Shown: positions 24,084 through 30,129 of the stretch, in pieces
How the letters are laid out: every line of letters begins with the position of its first letter
Numbering within the stretch: position 1 is the stretch's first letter
Origin: a virus
Length of the DNA: 40,303 bases
Virus record (IMG/VR): IMGVR_UViG_3300046529_000252
Coordinates: 1-40,303 of that record
Direction: 5' to 3' (one strand)
Notes under the pieces: generated by a model
What the model saw: the letters and a program-made list of their open reading frames with translations, nothing else
Told to the model about the DNA's origin: nothing
Database searches by the model: none
Translations under genes and position numbers: made by a program

Positions 24084-24156
24084 TAGCCACTCCCGGATTC
24101 GAACCGGGAACCTTGCGCTCCTAAGGCGCACGCCTCTGCCGTTGGGCTAAGCGGCC
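24084..24156 (-). tRNA. tRNA with UAG anticodon (Leu CUA), short variable loop
   Basis: A 73-nt cloverleaf: acceptor GGCCGCT/AGTGGCT (two G-U pairs), anticodon stem TGCGC/GCGCA with loop CTTAGGA (anticodon TAG), variable loop AGGTT, T arm CCCGG-TTCGAAT-CCGGG. No encoded CCA. Leucine tRNAs normally have a long variable arm; this one does not, so its charging identity is uncertain. Confidence 0.75.
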
Positions 24157-24158
24157 TT

Positions 24159-24228
24159 GTCTAGGAAACCGGGAACACCGGTTAGGGAGTGCATGCCTCT
24201 CGTAGCCCCGTAAAGGGTCGTCCTAGAC
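24159..24228 (-). ncRNA. 70-nt structured spacer closed by an 8-bp stem (cloverleaf-like)
   Basis: GTCTAGGA / TCCTAGAC close the segment exactly between the Leu and Tyr tRNAs. Inside are CCC/GGG, GAG/CTC and AACCG/CGGTT pairings in tRNA-like order, but it lacks the TTCRA T-loop. It may be a decayed tRNA or a processing structure. Confidence 0.4.
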
Positions 24229-24232
24229 TCCG

Positions 24233-24310
24233 TGCGCTGCCCCGGAATCGAACCGGTCTAGCCCGCAGGCAGGGGCTTTACAGGCCCCTTGGTGTCCCAG
24301 CACTCAACGC
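24233..24310 (-). tRNA. tRNA-Tyr (GUA)
   Basis: Anticodon arm GGGGC-CTGTAAA-GCCCC (anticodon GTA), long variable arm GCC-TGCG-GGC as in bacterial tRNA-Tyr, T arm CCGG-TTCGATT-CCGG. Acceptor GCGTTGA/GCAGCGC pairs at six of seven positions. The D arm is short and irregular. No CCA. Confidence 0.7.
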
Positions 24311-24356
24311 GAGTCCGCCATGATTCTGGCCAGCGGCAGGGCCATCTACGTGAATG

Positions 24357-24429
24357 CTGGCATGGCAGGATTCGAACCTGCGACACAGGGATTAACAATC
24401 CCCTGCTCTACCGACTGAGCTACATGCCA
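24357..24429 (-). tRNA. tRNA-Asn (GUU)
   Basis: A fully canonical 73-nt cloverleaf: acceptor TGGCATG/CATGCCA, D arm GCTC/GAGC, anticodon loop TTGTTAA (anticodon GTT), T arm GCAGG-TTCGAAT-CCTGC, discriminator G, no CCA. Confidence 0.93.
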
Positions 24430-24476
24430 AAGCGTCAGGGTTTCGCTGCGGAGGATTGCACTACCTGACTCCCGCT

Positions 24477-24563
24477 CGTGCGAGGCAACCGGAATCGAAC
24501 CGATCACGCGGGCCGGTGTTCACTACAGGAGCGACCCCGTAGCTACTAGCTTCCCTCCCACCT
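24477..24563 (-). tRNA. Degenerate tRNA-like sequence
   Basis: Only the T arm (ATCGG-TTCGATT-CCGGT) and a tRNA-like 3' acceptor (TGCCTCG) are clear. A partly pairing 5' arm CAAGGTG would give about 86 nt, but no acceptable anticodon arm with a U33 was found. It may be a decayed class II tRNA. Confidence 0.35.
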
Positions 24564-24616
24564 TGGGCATACCTCTTACGACTATCGTTGGGTTCGCGGC
24601 CCTATTGTTGTCGTCG

Positions 24617-24687
24617 CTGGTGCGGCAGGATTCGAACCTGCGTACCCGGTTTTGCCACCGGTGCTCTGCCCATTGAGCCACGCGCCA
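24617..24687 (-). tRNA. tRNA-Cys-like (GCA) with 6-nt anticodon loop
   Basis: Acceptor TGGCGCG/CGCACCA (one mismatch), D arm GCTC/GAGC, T arm GCAGG-TTCGAAT-CCTGC and a 4-nt variable loop GTAC as in actinobacterial tRNA-Cys. The anticodon stem CCGGT/ACCGG encloses only GGCAAA, one base short and without U33. An Ala GGC reading cannot be excluded. Confidence 0.55.
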
Positions 24688-24741
24688 TTGTTGCTAGGGT
24701 TTTGACGTGCACTGACAGAACAGTACCTAGCTCACACATCG

Positions 24742-24809
24742 GGCGTCCGCCTGGACTCGAACCAGGATTACCCGACAAACGGGGCGGCTTACCATTAGCC
24801 GAAAGACGC
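24742..24809 (-). tRNA. tRNA-Gln-like (UUG) with shortened anticodon arm
   Basis: Acceptor GCGTCTT/CGGACGC, D arm GGCT-AATGGTA-AGCC and T arm CCTGG-TTCGAGT-CCAGG are good. The anticodon arm is only CCCG-TTTGT-CGGG, about three bases shorter than normal; it retains TTTG, compatible with a former UUG anticodon. Confidence 0.5.
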
Positions 24810-24933
24810 TTGTGCGGCGCTCTAGAAACACGCTCCGGAGGAGAGTGCGAAGCGTGGAGCGCACGCAGGATGGAGGGTGCCTCAAGCGCGTGCCTTTGGT
24901 GTTTGATGCGCGGGCATTTCCCTCTACCCTTAA
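24810..24933 (-). other. Leader between the tRNA promoter motif and the first tRNA
   Basis: 124 bp without a substantial gene. An 11-codon ORF (minus strand, ATG at about 24920, MPAHQTPKARA) follows GAGGG, but at poor spacing; it is not called as a gene. Confidence 0.4.
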
Positions 24934-24951
24934 CTAGCTGATTCGTATGCC
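24934..24951 (-). promoter_or_regulatory. Phage promoter-like motif (PM4), tRNA array
   Basis: Minus-strand GGCATACGAATCAGCTAG, 124 bp upstream of the first tRNA; a 92-bp element copy lies 13 bp further upstream. Confidence 0.62.
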
Positions 24952-24964
24952 TGAAACGACAGGT

Positions 24965-25056
24965 GGGACGCTGGGACGAAAATACTGAAATCTCGGTATC
25001 CCTTAAGAAACTCTATAGGGAATGCTAGATTTACTGATTTTCGTCCCACCGTCCCA
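24965..25056 (-). repeat. 92-bp inverted-arm element, copy B
   Basis: Gapless 75% match to 3099-3190. Right arm CGTCCCACCGTCCCA is identical to copy A; left arm GGGACGCTGGGACG differs at one base. The centre keeps CCTTAAG and CTCTATAGGGA. Confidence 0.85.
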
Positions 25057-25141
25057 CTAGTCAATAAAAGTGCTGGTCAGAGGCTTGCGCCTACCTCGCT
25101 GACGCGGGACGCAGGCCACCAACCGGGACGCACTTCCTGTG

Positions 25142-25171
25142 CAACACTTTGTTGAATCTCACATAGTGAGA
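25142..25171 (-). terminator. Possible integrase terminator
   Basis: Two small hairpins just after the int stop: TCTCAC-ATA-GTGAGA (25157-25171) and CAACA-CTT-TGTTG (25142-25154). T-richness is low, so this is tentative. Confidence 0.35.
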
Positions 25172-25173
25172 CG

Positions 25174-26799
25174 CTAGCTGTTGTACACAGGCTCATCGGC
25201 CAGTGCAAGCGCCGCTTCGCTGTGGAAGGGATCGCGCACTGAGAAGTGCACACGCCCTTCATTCAGCTTGCGCCACCCACCCCGCCCGCCAGCATCCACG
25301 CTGAGGTGCGCACCTGCGTTCTGCAAGAGCTGTCGCCTGCCTGCCACGTCGGTCCGCTCCCACAGCGTGTAGTACGTCGTTCCGGACCGGATCTCTTCGG
25401 TACGCGGTTCTACCTTCTCCCTGCTCTCCAGCTCAGCGAGACGCGCGTCCAGGGCATCCGCGTGCCTCTGCCATGCTGCCTTGGCTGCGCTCGACTTCTG
25501 GCGTCCCTGCTGCGCCTGGTGCTCCTCAAACTCAGCGAGGGTCGCGTCAATCTCCGGTTGCGGGTCGTATCCGGGAATGGCGCGCGTGTGCGTGACTTCA
25601 AGCGCTCCCAGGATTCGCAGAAACTCGCGCTCGGCGTACTCATCTGCCCAGTCTCGTTTAACGCCTGCTGGTGCCGTGCATGTGCGGCCCGTTGTGTTCG
25701 CGCTGCACTTGTAGGTTTCCGTCCTGGTCGTGCTCTTGCTGTTAACGGACGGGCGGTGCAGGTACATTCGCCCCCCGCAGGTTCCGCAGTGAATCACCCG
25801 CAGCAGCAGTGCCACGGTGTCCACGCGGTCCGCTGGCTTGTCCACTGACCGGTCAGTCAGCATGGCACCGATGGCATCGAATTCTTCGCGCGTGAGGATT
25901 GGCTCAGCGGTAGCCATGATGGGTGCTCCATCGCTGTCCCGCACGGGCCGGTTATCCGTGACCTTCCAACCCAACAGGCGCTCAGACGTCAGCAGTTCCT
26001 TTGTGGCTCCGTGCCGCCAGGAAAAGCGCTCGCTCGTGACGGTCTCACCAGGTTGACCGCCAGTCTTCCCACCTGTCTTGCGTCCTTGCTTGATACTCCA
26101 GTGATCGCGAGATGACGGAATCCCATCGTCGTTCAATCCTCGTGCGATTGCCGCGAGGCTCTTACCGGGAATGCCATTGCTCGGATCGCCCATGAGTTCC
26201 CGAATGATGCGCTCCAGGACTGCAACGGCGTCAGGGTCCTGCACCAGCGTCCAGCCACCACCTTCCAGCGGGGCAGGCATGTAGCCGTACGGCGGACGTG
26301 AACCGCGCCACCGTAGCGGCATGACGCGCATTGCAGCCTGAGCGCTGGTGACGCGTTCCCGAATGGCCTGCGCTTCCATCTGCGCCGCGAACGCAAACAG
26401 GGTGACCATGAGCTGAGCCATGGGGTCCAGCGGGTTGCGGAAGTCGAGCTTGAGAAGCCCGCCCGGACCCTCCGCGAACACGATCATTTTCCGGTGGTCG
26501 CGTCCCCACTTTGCTAGCTCGTGCATGTCGTCCATGGACCTAACGGCCCGGTCGAAACGCCAGAAAACCAGCGCGTCAAACTCAGTGGGACGGCGAAGCC
26601 ACTTGCCCAACTCGGGGCGCTCAAACGGGGTTGTCTTGGATGCGCTCACACCCAGGTCTACGGCTTCACGGTCGCCCAGGTCGATCCCCTGAGAAGCCGC
26701 AGCGTTCCTGTTGGCTTCCCGCTGGCGTTCGGGGCTAGTGGTCTCGTCAGTCAGTACGGAGAGGCGGAGGCAGGAGACGCCCCGGAGGTTGGTGGACAT
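25174..26799 (-). CDS. int: Large serine integrase
   Basis: 541 residues from ATG 26799; a longer reading from 26859 would run through a promoter-like motif. The catalytic domain begins CLRLSVLTDETTSPERQREA with nucleophile Ser14, then VFWRFDRAVRSMDDMHEL. The recombinase domain (about 160-330) has GLNDDGIPSSRDHWSIKQGR. A zinc ribbon follows with Cys338, Cys341, Cys365 and Cys374 (HCGTCGGRM, YKCSANTTGRTC), then a coiled coil (about 405-460). Integrates phage DNA at attB without host factors. Shorter than phiC31 integrase (about 600 residues) but complete in domains. Its partner RDF is encoded at 497/39981. Confidence 0.95.
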   Translation of the reverse strand: MSTNLRGVSCLRLSVLTDETTSPERQREANRNAAASQGIDLGDREAVDLGVSASKTTPFERPELGKWLRRPTEFDALVFWRFDRAVRSMDDMHELAKWGRDHRKMIVFAEGPGGLLKLDFRNPLDPMAQLMVTLFAFAAQMEAQAIRERVTSAQAAMRVMPLRWRGSRPPYGYMPAPLEGGGWTLVQDPDAVAVLERIIRELMGDPSNGIPGKSLAAIARGLNDDGIPSSRDHWSIKQGRKTGGKTGGQPGETVTSERFSWRHGATKELLTSERLLGWKVTDNRPVRDSDGAPIMATAEPILTREEFDAIGAMLTDRSVDKPADRVDTVALLLRVIHCGTCGGRMYLHRPSVNSKSTTRTETYKCSANTTGRTCTAPAGVKRDWADEYAEREFLRILGALEVTHTRAIPGYDPQPEIDATLAEFEEHQAQQGRQKSSAAKAAWQRHADALDARLAELESREKVEPRTEEIRSGTTYYTLWERTDVAGRRQLLQNAGAHLSVDAGGRGGWRKLNEGRVHFSVRDPFHSEAALALADEPVYNS

Positions 26800-26807
26800 G
26801 TACTGCC

Positions 26808-26825
26808 CTGAGGGTGTCGTATGCC
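26808..26825 (-). promoter_or_regulatory. Phage promoter-like motif (PM5), integrase
   Basis: Minus-strand GGCATACGACACCCTCAG, the most divergent copy (CTCAG end). It ends eight bases before the int ATG, with no clear ribosome site. Confidence 0.5.
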
Positions 26826-26836
26826 CGATGGTGCGC

Positions 26837-26947
26837 CTGACCTGCGGTGATGCCGTCATGGTGGCGGTCTCCAGAACTACTAGTTGGAGACTCTTCGGAT
26901 TGCCGAAGAGTACTGACTTGCAGTTCTAGCACATCGGCGCAGGTCAG
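26837..26947. repeat. Inverted CTGACCTGCG arms around the attP candidate
   Basis: CTGACCTGCG at 26837-26846 and CGCAGGTCAG at 26938-26947 flank the attP-like dyad. The same arms flank a dyad in the putative cos region (22449-22458, 22517-22526). Confidence 0.6.
26873..26927. other. Candidate attP site
   Basis: A 55-bp imperfect dyad directly upstream of int: outer AGAACT/AGTTCT and inner ACTCTTCGG (26890-26898) / CCGAAGAGT (26903-26911) around ATTG. Size, symmetry and position match serine-integrase attP sites, which are about 50 bp and often sit beside int. The crossover dinucleotide is not identifiable; a hairpin terminator or int operator is the alternative. Confidence 0.5.
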
Positions 26948-27034
26948 CGCAGGTACTTCAGACAGGTGCGGGTGCCACTGGCCACGGAAATTCGGGCCTC
27001 TGGACCACTCCGAATCCACCTAGGCTTGTCAGCC

Positions 27035-27301
27035 ATGGATGACATAGAACTGATCACGGATCAGGCTGATGCGCACCGAATCCGGACCGCCCGCAACGAT
27101 GCTGCCTATGCGCTGATCATGGCGGAGCGCACCGAACTGACCGCTGAAGAACTCCGCTCGCTGATTCGGAAACTCGCAGACACCGTGCAAGACGTCGCCA
27201 GCGTGGCAGAGCGGCGGAGGGAGCGCGCCAATGAGCCCGCCTACGGTCCTGCTGCACGCGCCCTTGAGCAAGCCTTGAGGGAGTCCCTGAGCCGTTTCTG
27301 A
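27035..27301 (+). CDS. Hypothetical helical protein (88 aa)
   Basis: ATG 27035, chosen over an earlier in-frame ATG because the region before it looks like a promoter (TAGGCT at 27021-27026) and has no ribosome site; it may be leaderless. The product MDDIELITDQADAHRIRTAR is followed by a charged helical body (ELTAEELRSLIRKLADTVQD). First gene of the plus-strand island next to attP. No family recognised. Confidence 0.7.
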   Translation: MDDIELITDQADAHRIRTARNDAAYALIMAERTELTAEELRSLIRKLADTVQDVASVAERRRERANEPAYGPAARALEQALRESLSRF

Positions 27302-27368
27302 GGTTGCCGCACCGGGCACGGGTATCCCCATGGACGCGCGTGCCTGGTCAGCGGGTTAGTTTGGACGT

Positions 27369-27623
27369 ATGAGCACATCCGGCCGCAGGCGCATCACAGG
27401 GTGTCTCAGCCGTGCGGACGCTGATCATCTGTGGCATGAGCTTGCCCGCACCTGCGTCACCCTTGGCATCCCCTACCGGGTCGGTCGCGCGAAGTACGGC
27501 ACGGGGTACGCGCTGTATCTCGCCGATGCACCCGACATTGAAGCCAAGCGGGAAGCCAATCCAGAGCTGTTGTTCGCTCTCGCTGCTGCGGTAGGTCAGC
27601 GCGACCGGCTACGTAAGGCGTGA
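27369..27623 (+). CDS. Hypothetical basic protein (84 aa)
   Basis: ATG 27369, six bases after TAGTTT, so possibly leaderless. Begins MSTSGRRRITGCLSRADADH, with an alternating helix/strand pattern (LWHELARTCVTLGIPYRVGR, GYALYLADAPDIEA) suggesting a compact alpha/beta fold. Small, basic and in the attP-proximal island; a regulatory or anti-defence role is possible but unsupported by any motif. Confidence 0.7.
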   Translation: MSTSGRRRITGCLSRADADHLWHELARTCVTLGIPYRVGRAKYGTGYALYLADAPDIEAKREANPELLFALAAAVGQRDRLRKA

Positions 27624-27689
27624 GACGGTTACTAGCCCGTACCTGGCTCATGTGTTCTAATCCGGAAACGTACTACCGGAGAAACGCAC

Positions 27690-28373
27690 ATGCCTGCCAA
27701 GCACGCTTCACCAAAAGCCCATGATCAGCGACTCGACCGTGCTGCCGCTTTCCTCGTTGTGGCGTTCATCGCTGCCGCTGTGGTTGGTACTGCTGCTGAT
27801 GCCATTGCCAGACCGCGCACAGGAAAGGCACAGGCAGATGACGAATGGATGGAGCATCCCAGCGAGTTGCTTGCTGACGCGACGAATCCGGACAAGATCA
27901 TTGGCGAGGTTTCCAAGATCCTGCCGGTAGCCCACCACAAGGCACCCGCGAAGCCTGCGCCGACAGCGAGCGCGAAGCCTGCGCCAGTGGTGACCGTGAA
28001 GTCTGCGCCGACTGCTGCGCCCACACCTGCGAAGCCTCAGAAGCCCACCAGGAAGCCCGTAGAACCCACCAGGCACCCGAAGCCCGCTAAGCCCACGAGA
28101 GCCCGCCACAAGGCACCCAGGGGCCCGCGTAAGACCACGCACGGATACGCTCCCTGCATGGGATATCAGGTGACCGCACAGGGGCTTACCGGCCGCACGT
28201 CGTACAACGCTGACACGCTGCCGGACGTGCTCAAGTTCCTGGTATCGCACGGGCTGACCGCTGATCAGGATTCGGTGCGCAAGCAGCTCGCCGACACAGG
28301 CGATTGGCGCGGGATGATCGGGTACGGGCCGCACGCATTGACGGTGCACGTAGTGGTGGACCACCACGGGTAG
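27690..28373 (+). CDS. Membrane-anchored Pro/Lys/Ala-rich surface protein (227 aa)
   Basis: ATG 27690 behind GGAG. A basic N-terminus and one hydrophobic segment (about residues 18-38) anchor or export it. Residues about 80-150 are a Lys/Pro/Ala-rich, wall-spanning type linker. The last 75 residues (HGYAPCMGYQVTAQGLTGRT onward) form a small globular domain. Single-span proteins with wall linkers expressed near attP often change the lysogen surface or block superinfection; that is inference. A promoter-like TTCTAAT lies at about 27654-27660. Confidence 0.8.
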   Translation: MPAKHASPKAHDQRLDRAAAFLVVAFIAAAVVGTAADAIARPRTGKAQADDEWMEHPSELLADATNPDKIIGEVSKILPVAHHKAPAKPAPTASAKPAPVVTVKSAPTAAPTPAKPQKPTRKPVEPTRHPKPAKPTRARHKAPRGPRKTTHGYAPCMGYQVTAQGLTGRTSYNADTLPDVLKFLVSHGLTADQDSVRKQLADTGDWRGMIGYGPHALTVHVVVDHHG

Positions 28374-28393
28374 TTCAGGCCACAATTGACGCT

Positions 28394-28762
28394 ATGACAG
28401 AGCGCCTAATCACCCGCCGATCAAACCGCTACGTCGTGATGCCGTGCCGCTCAGAGACCGTCAAGGGTGCTGTTGAGCGCTGGTACGGCATCCTGGACAC
28501 GATGGTCACGGATACTCAGCTGAGCAACGCCCCTGCCTGGTGCTCCCTGCCCGATACGGGTCGGTTGGAGTGGCAGGACATGACCGCCCCCATGCGATGG
28601 CTCAATGAGTGCCGCGCCAAGCGTGAACGGGACGGCGGGCCAGCGTGGTACTTGCCGGAAGGCTGGTACGGCCCAGGTTTCGAGCGACGCGCCGACGCAC
28701 GGGCTTCCGTGAACCCTTGGGAGGATCTGCCCCCAGACTCCCCGCTGGTGCGCCACCCGTAA
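28394..28762 (+). CDS. Hypothetical protein (122 aa)
   Basis: ATG 28394 preferred over in-frame ATG 28304, which lies inside the preceding gene. The sequence runs MTERLITRRSNRYVVMPCRS, with a Trp-rich C-terminal half (WCSLPDTGRLEWQDMTAPMR, GGPAWYLPEGWYGPGFERR). No ribosome site is clear, so leaderless translation is possible. Last gene of the plus-strand island; a bidirectional terminator follows. No family recognised. Confidence 0.75.
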   Translation: MTERLITRRSNRYVVMPCRSETVKGAVERWYGILDTMVTDTQLSNAPAWCSLPDTGRLEWQDMTAPMRWLNECRAKRERDGGPAWYLPEGWYGPGFERRADARASVNPWEDLPPDSPLVRHP

Positions 28763-28775
28763 GGCCAGAAACGCA

Positions 28776-28818
28776 ACAGAGCCCCGTTCCGGACACTCTC
28801 CGGGTAACGGGGCTCTGT
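28776..28818. terminator. Bidirectional terminator between convergent genes
   Basis: A perfect 13-bp stem ACAGAGCCCCGTT (28776-28788) / AACGGGGCTCTGT (28806-28818) with an inner CCGG/CCGG pair. Serves both the plus-strand island and the minus-strand early operon. Confidence 0.8.
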
Positions 28819-28833
28819 CGTCTCTGTGACTGC

Positions 28834-29211
28834 TCATGAGGCACGCTCAAGGGCATACAGCGCTGATTGTCTGCACGTCGCTGGGAGGTCATCCCACGTT
28901 GCGGACCATACGAACACATTTTCGAATGGCTCGTAACGGTTGCGGCGCGTCCACTCCCCCATGCCGCACAGGATGCGGGTTGTAACGCCCCTGGCAGCGA
29001 TCCGGAAGCCCGTGTGCTGGCTCTCGTTGAGGCGCTGGACCACGATCCCGCCGATACGGGCAACGAGCGGGCCACACTCTTCGGGTGACCGCACGAACTC
29101 AATGAAGGCCAGCCCCTCACCGTTGAGTCGGGTGGGTGTCCACACGGTCCGGCCGGATGGGTCGCGCTGAGGGACTGTCAAGGTGACGTCTGCTCGGTAG
29201 ATTCGTTCCAT
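28834..29211 (-). CDS. Hypothetical early protein (125 aa)
   Basis: ATG 29211 (an in-frame start at 29232 is less likely). Starts MERIYRADVTLTVPQRDPSG; alternates strands and helices and ends in ATCRQSALYALERAS. It contains FIEFVRSPEECGPLVARIGG and GMGEWTRRNRYEPFENVFVW. Last gene of the leftward early block, facing the plus-strand island. No family recognised. Confidence 0.72.
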   Translation of the reverse strand: MERIYRADVTLTVPQRDPSGRTVWTPTRLNGEGLAFIEFVRSPEECGPLVARIGGIVVQRLNESQHTGFRIAARGVTTRILCGMGEWTRRNRYEPFENVFVWSATWDDLPATCRQSALYALERAS

Positions 29212-29382
29212 ACCCGAAATCCTGGCAGCCACCTGGGGGGAAACCGTCAGCCTGTCGGGCGACAGAAATTAACGACTCCCTAACGCCAGAGACGTACGTC
29301 ACACTCATACTTTTGGATGACGCCGGTACGCACAGCCTGACCCCCCGTCAGGTTACCCATGGTTACAGAACGCAGAAAAGGA

Positions 29383-29402
29383 CACTTACCTCAAGGTAAG
29401 TG
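29383..29402 (-). terminator. Hairpin terminator with CACTTACC palindrome
   Basis: CACTTACCT-CA-AGGTAAGTG, a perfect 9-bp stem, followed on the minus strand by TCCTTTT. It resembles the genome palindrome in layout but has a different core. Confidence 0.6.
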
Positions 29403-29423
29403 CCCCACCTGCCCGCCGGTAAG

Positions 29424-30017
29424 TCAGTCATCGTCGTGGCTCAGCGGAGGCATGTCGGCGAAGCACGACCGGAGCCAGCGAGAGACTGTCTCATCCATGG
29501 TGATCTCAACCGGGCCGCGAATCGCATCCTCAGCAATGATGACCAACTCACCGCGCTCATTCAGACTCGCATGCGCACTGCCCAGGCGAAGCTTTGCGCG
29601 GCGAACCGGTGCGGCGGGCTTCGCAGCAGGCCAGGCACCCCGCGCGGTCAGATTGGCGACCCTGGCCATGATCTGTGCGTGCCCACCCTCAACCGGCGCT
29701 GCCTCAACGGGCTCAAGCTCCGCAACCGCAGCGACCAGCGCGTCAAGCTCAGCTTGTGCAGCCTTCTCGCACGTCATGCAGAGCCTCCGACCGCCAGCCT
29801 TGCGCGCATTCTCCAGAGCCTCCGCCAGCGTCTCAAACGACTTGTCACGGCTCATCGTGCGACCGTAGCGAGTCAGCGACGGGCAAGCGTTCTCGGCGTA
29901 GTAGGCGACGTGCCCGCGCTCGCTGTTGCGCTCCTCAGAGGCACCGTCGCCCAGCGTCTTCGCGCCGATACCCTCAATGTGGTTCGTGGTGCGGTTGCTG
30001 CGGATGGTGTAGGTCAC
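29424..30017 (-). CDS. Hypothetical early protein with CxxC motif (197 aa)
   Basis: GTG 30017 with AAGGAG upstream. N-terminal half contains ERGHVAYYAENACPSLTRYG and, near residue 80, RRLCMTCEKAAQAELDALVA, a possible zinc-binding or helical segment. The last 50 residues (GELVIIAEDAIRGPVEITMD) resemble the 72-aa protein encoded at 30773 (KIRFTAKDRIRGDVEVTLSD), implying a shared domain. Preceded by a terminator and palindrome. Function unknown. Confidence 0.75.
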   Translation of the reverse strand: MTYTIRSNRTTNHIEGIGAKTLGDGASEERNSERGHVAYYAENACPSLTRYGRTMSRDKSFETLAEALENARKAGGRRLCMTCEKAAQAELDALVAAVAELEPVEAAPVEGGHAQIMARVANLTARGAWPAAKPAAPVRRAKLRLGSAHASLNERGELVIIAEDAIRGPVEITMDETVSRWLRSCFADMPPLSHDDD

Positions 30018-30058
30018 GGTGTCTCCTTAGTCGATTGCGTTGGCACAACAGTAGCACC

Positions 30059-30080
30059 CACATACGCACGTGCGTAGGTG
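30059..30080. promoter_or_regulatory. Conserved palindrome 9
   Basis: CACATACGCACGTGCGTAGG plus TG, immediately after a terminator and 42 bp upstream of the 29424-30017 gene. Confidence 0.76.
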
Positions 30081-30088
30081 CTCCAACG

Positions 30089-30117
30089 AGAAAAACCCCG
30101 CCGAAGCGAGGTTTTCT
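30089..30117 (-). terminator. Rho-independent terminator
   Basis: Stem AAAACCTCGC-TTC-GGCGGGGTTTT on the minus strand, ending in TTTTTCTCG; follows the 30130-30654 gene. Confidence 0.85.
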
Positions 30118-30129
30118 CTGCCCTACCGG

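Noticed and set aside
24900-24935. An 11-codon leader peptide before the tRNA array
   Set aside because: Ribosome-site spacing is too short and nothing indicates attenuation.
24588-24941. A 117-aa plus-strand protein across the tRNA array
   Set aside because: It is the antisense of tRNA genes; the repeated arms create an open frame by chance.
29383-29402. A fifteenth copy of the operator palindrome
   Set aside because: The layout is similar but the core (CACTTACCT/AGGTAAGTG) differs and a T tract follows, so it was called a terminator.
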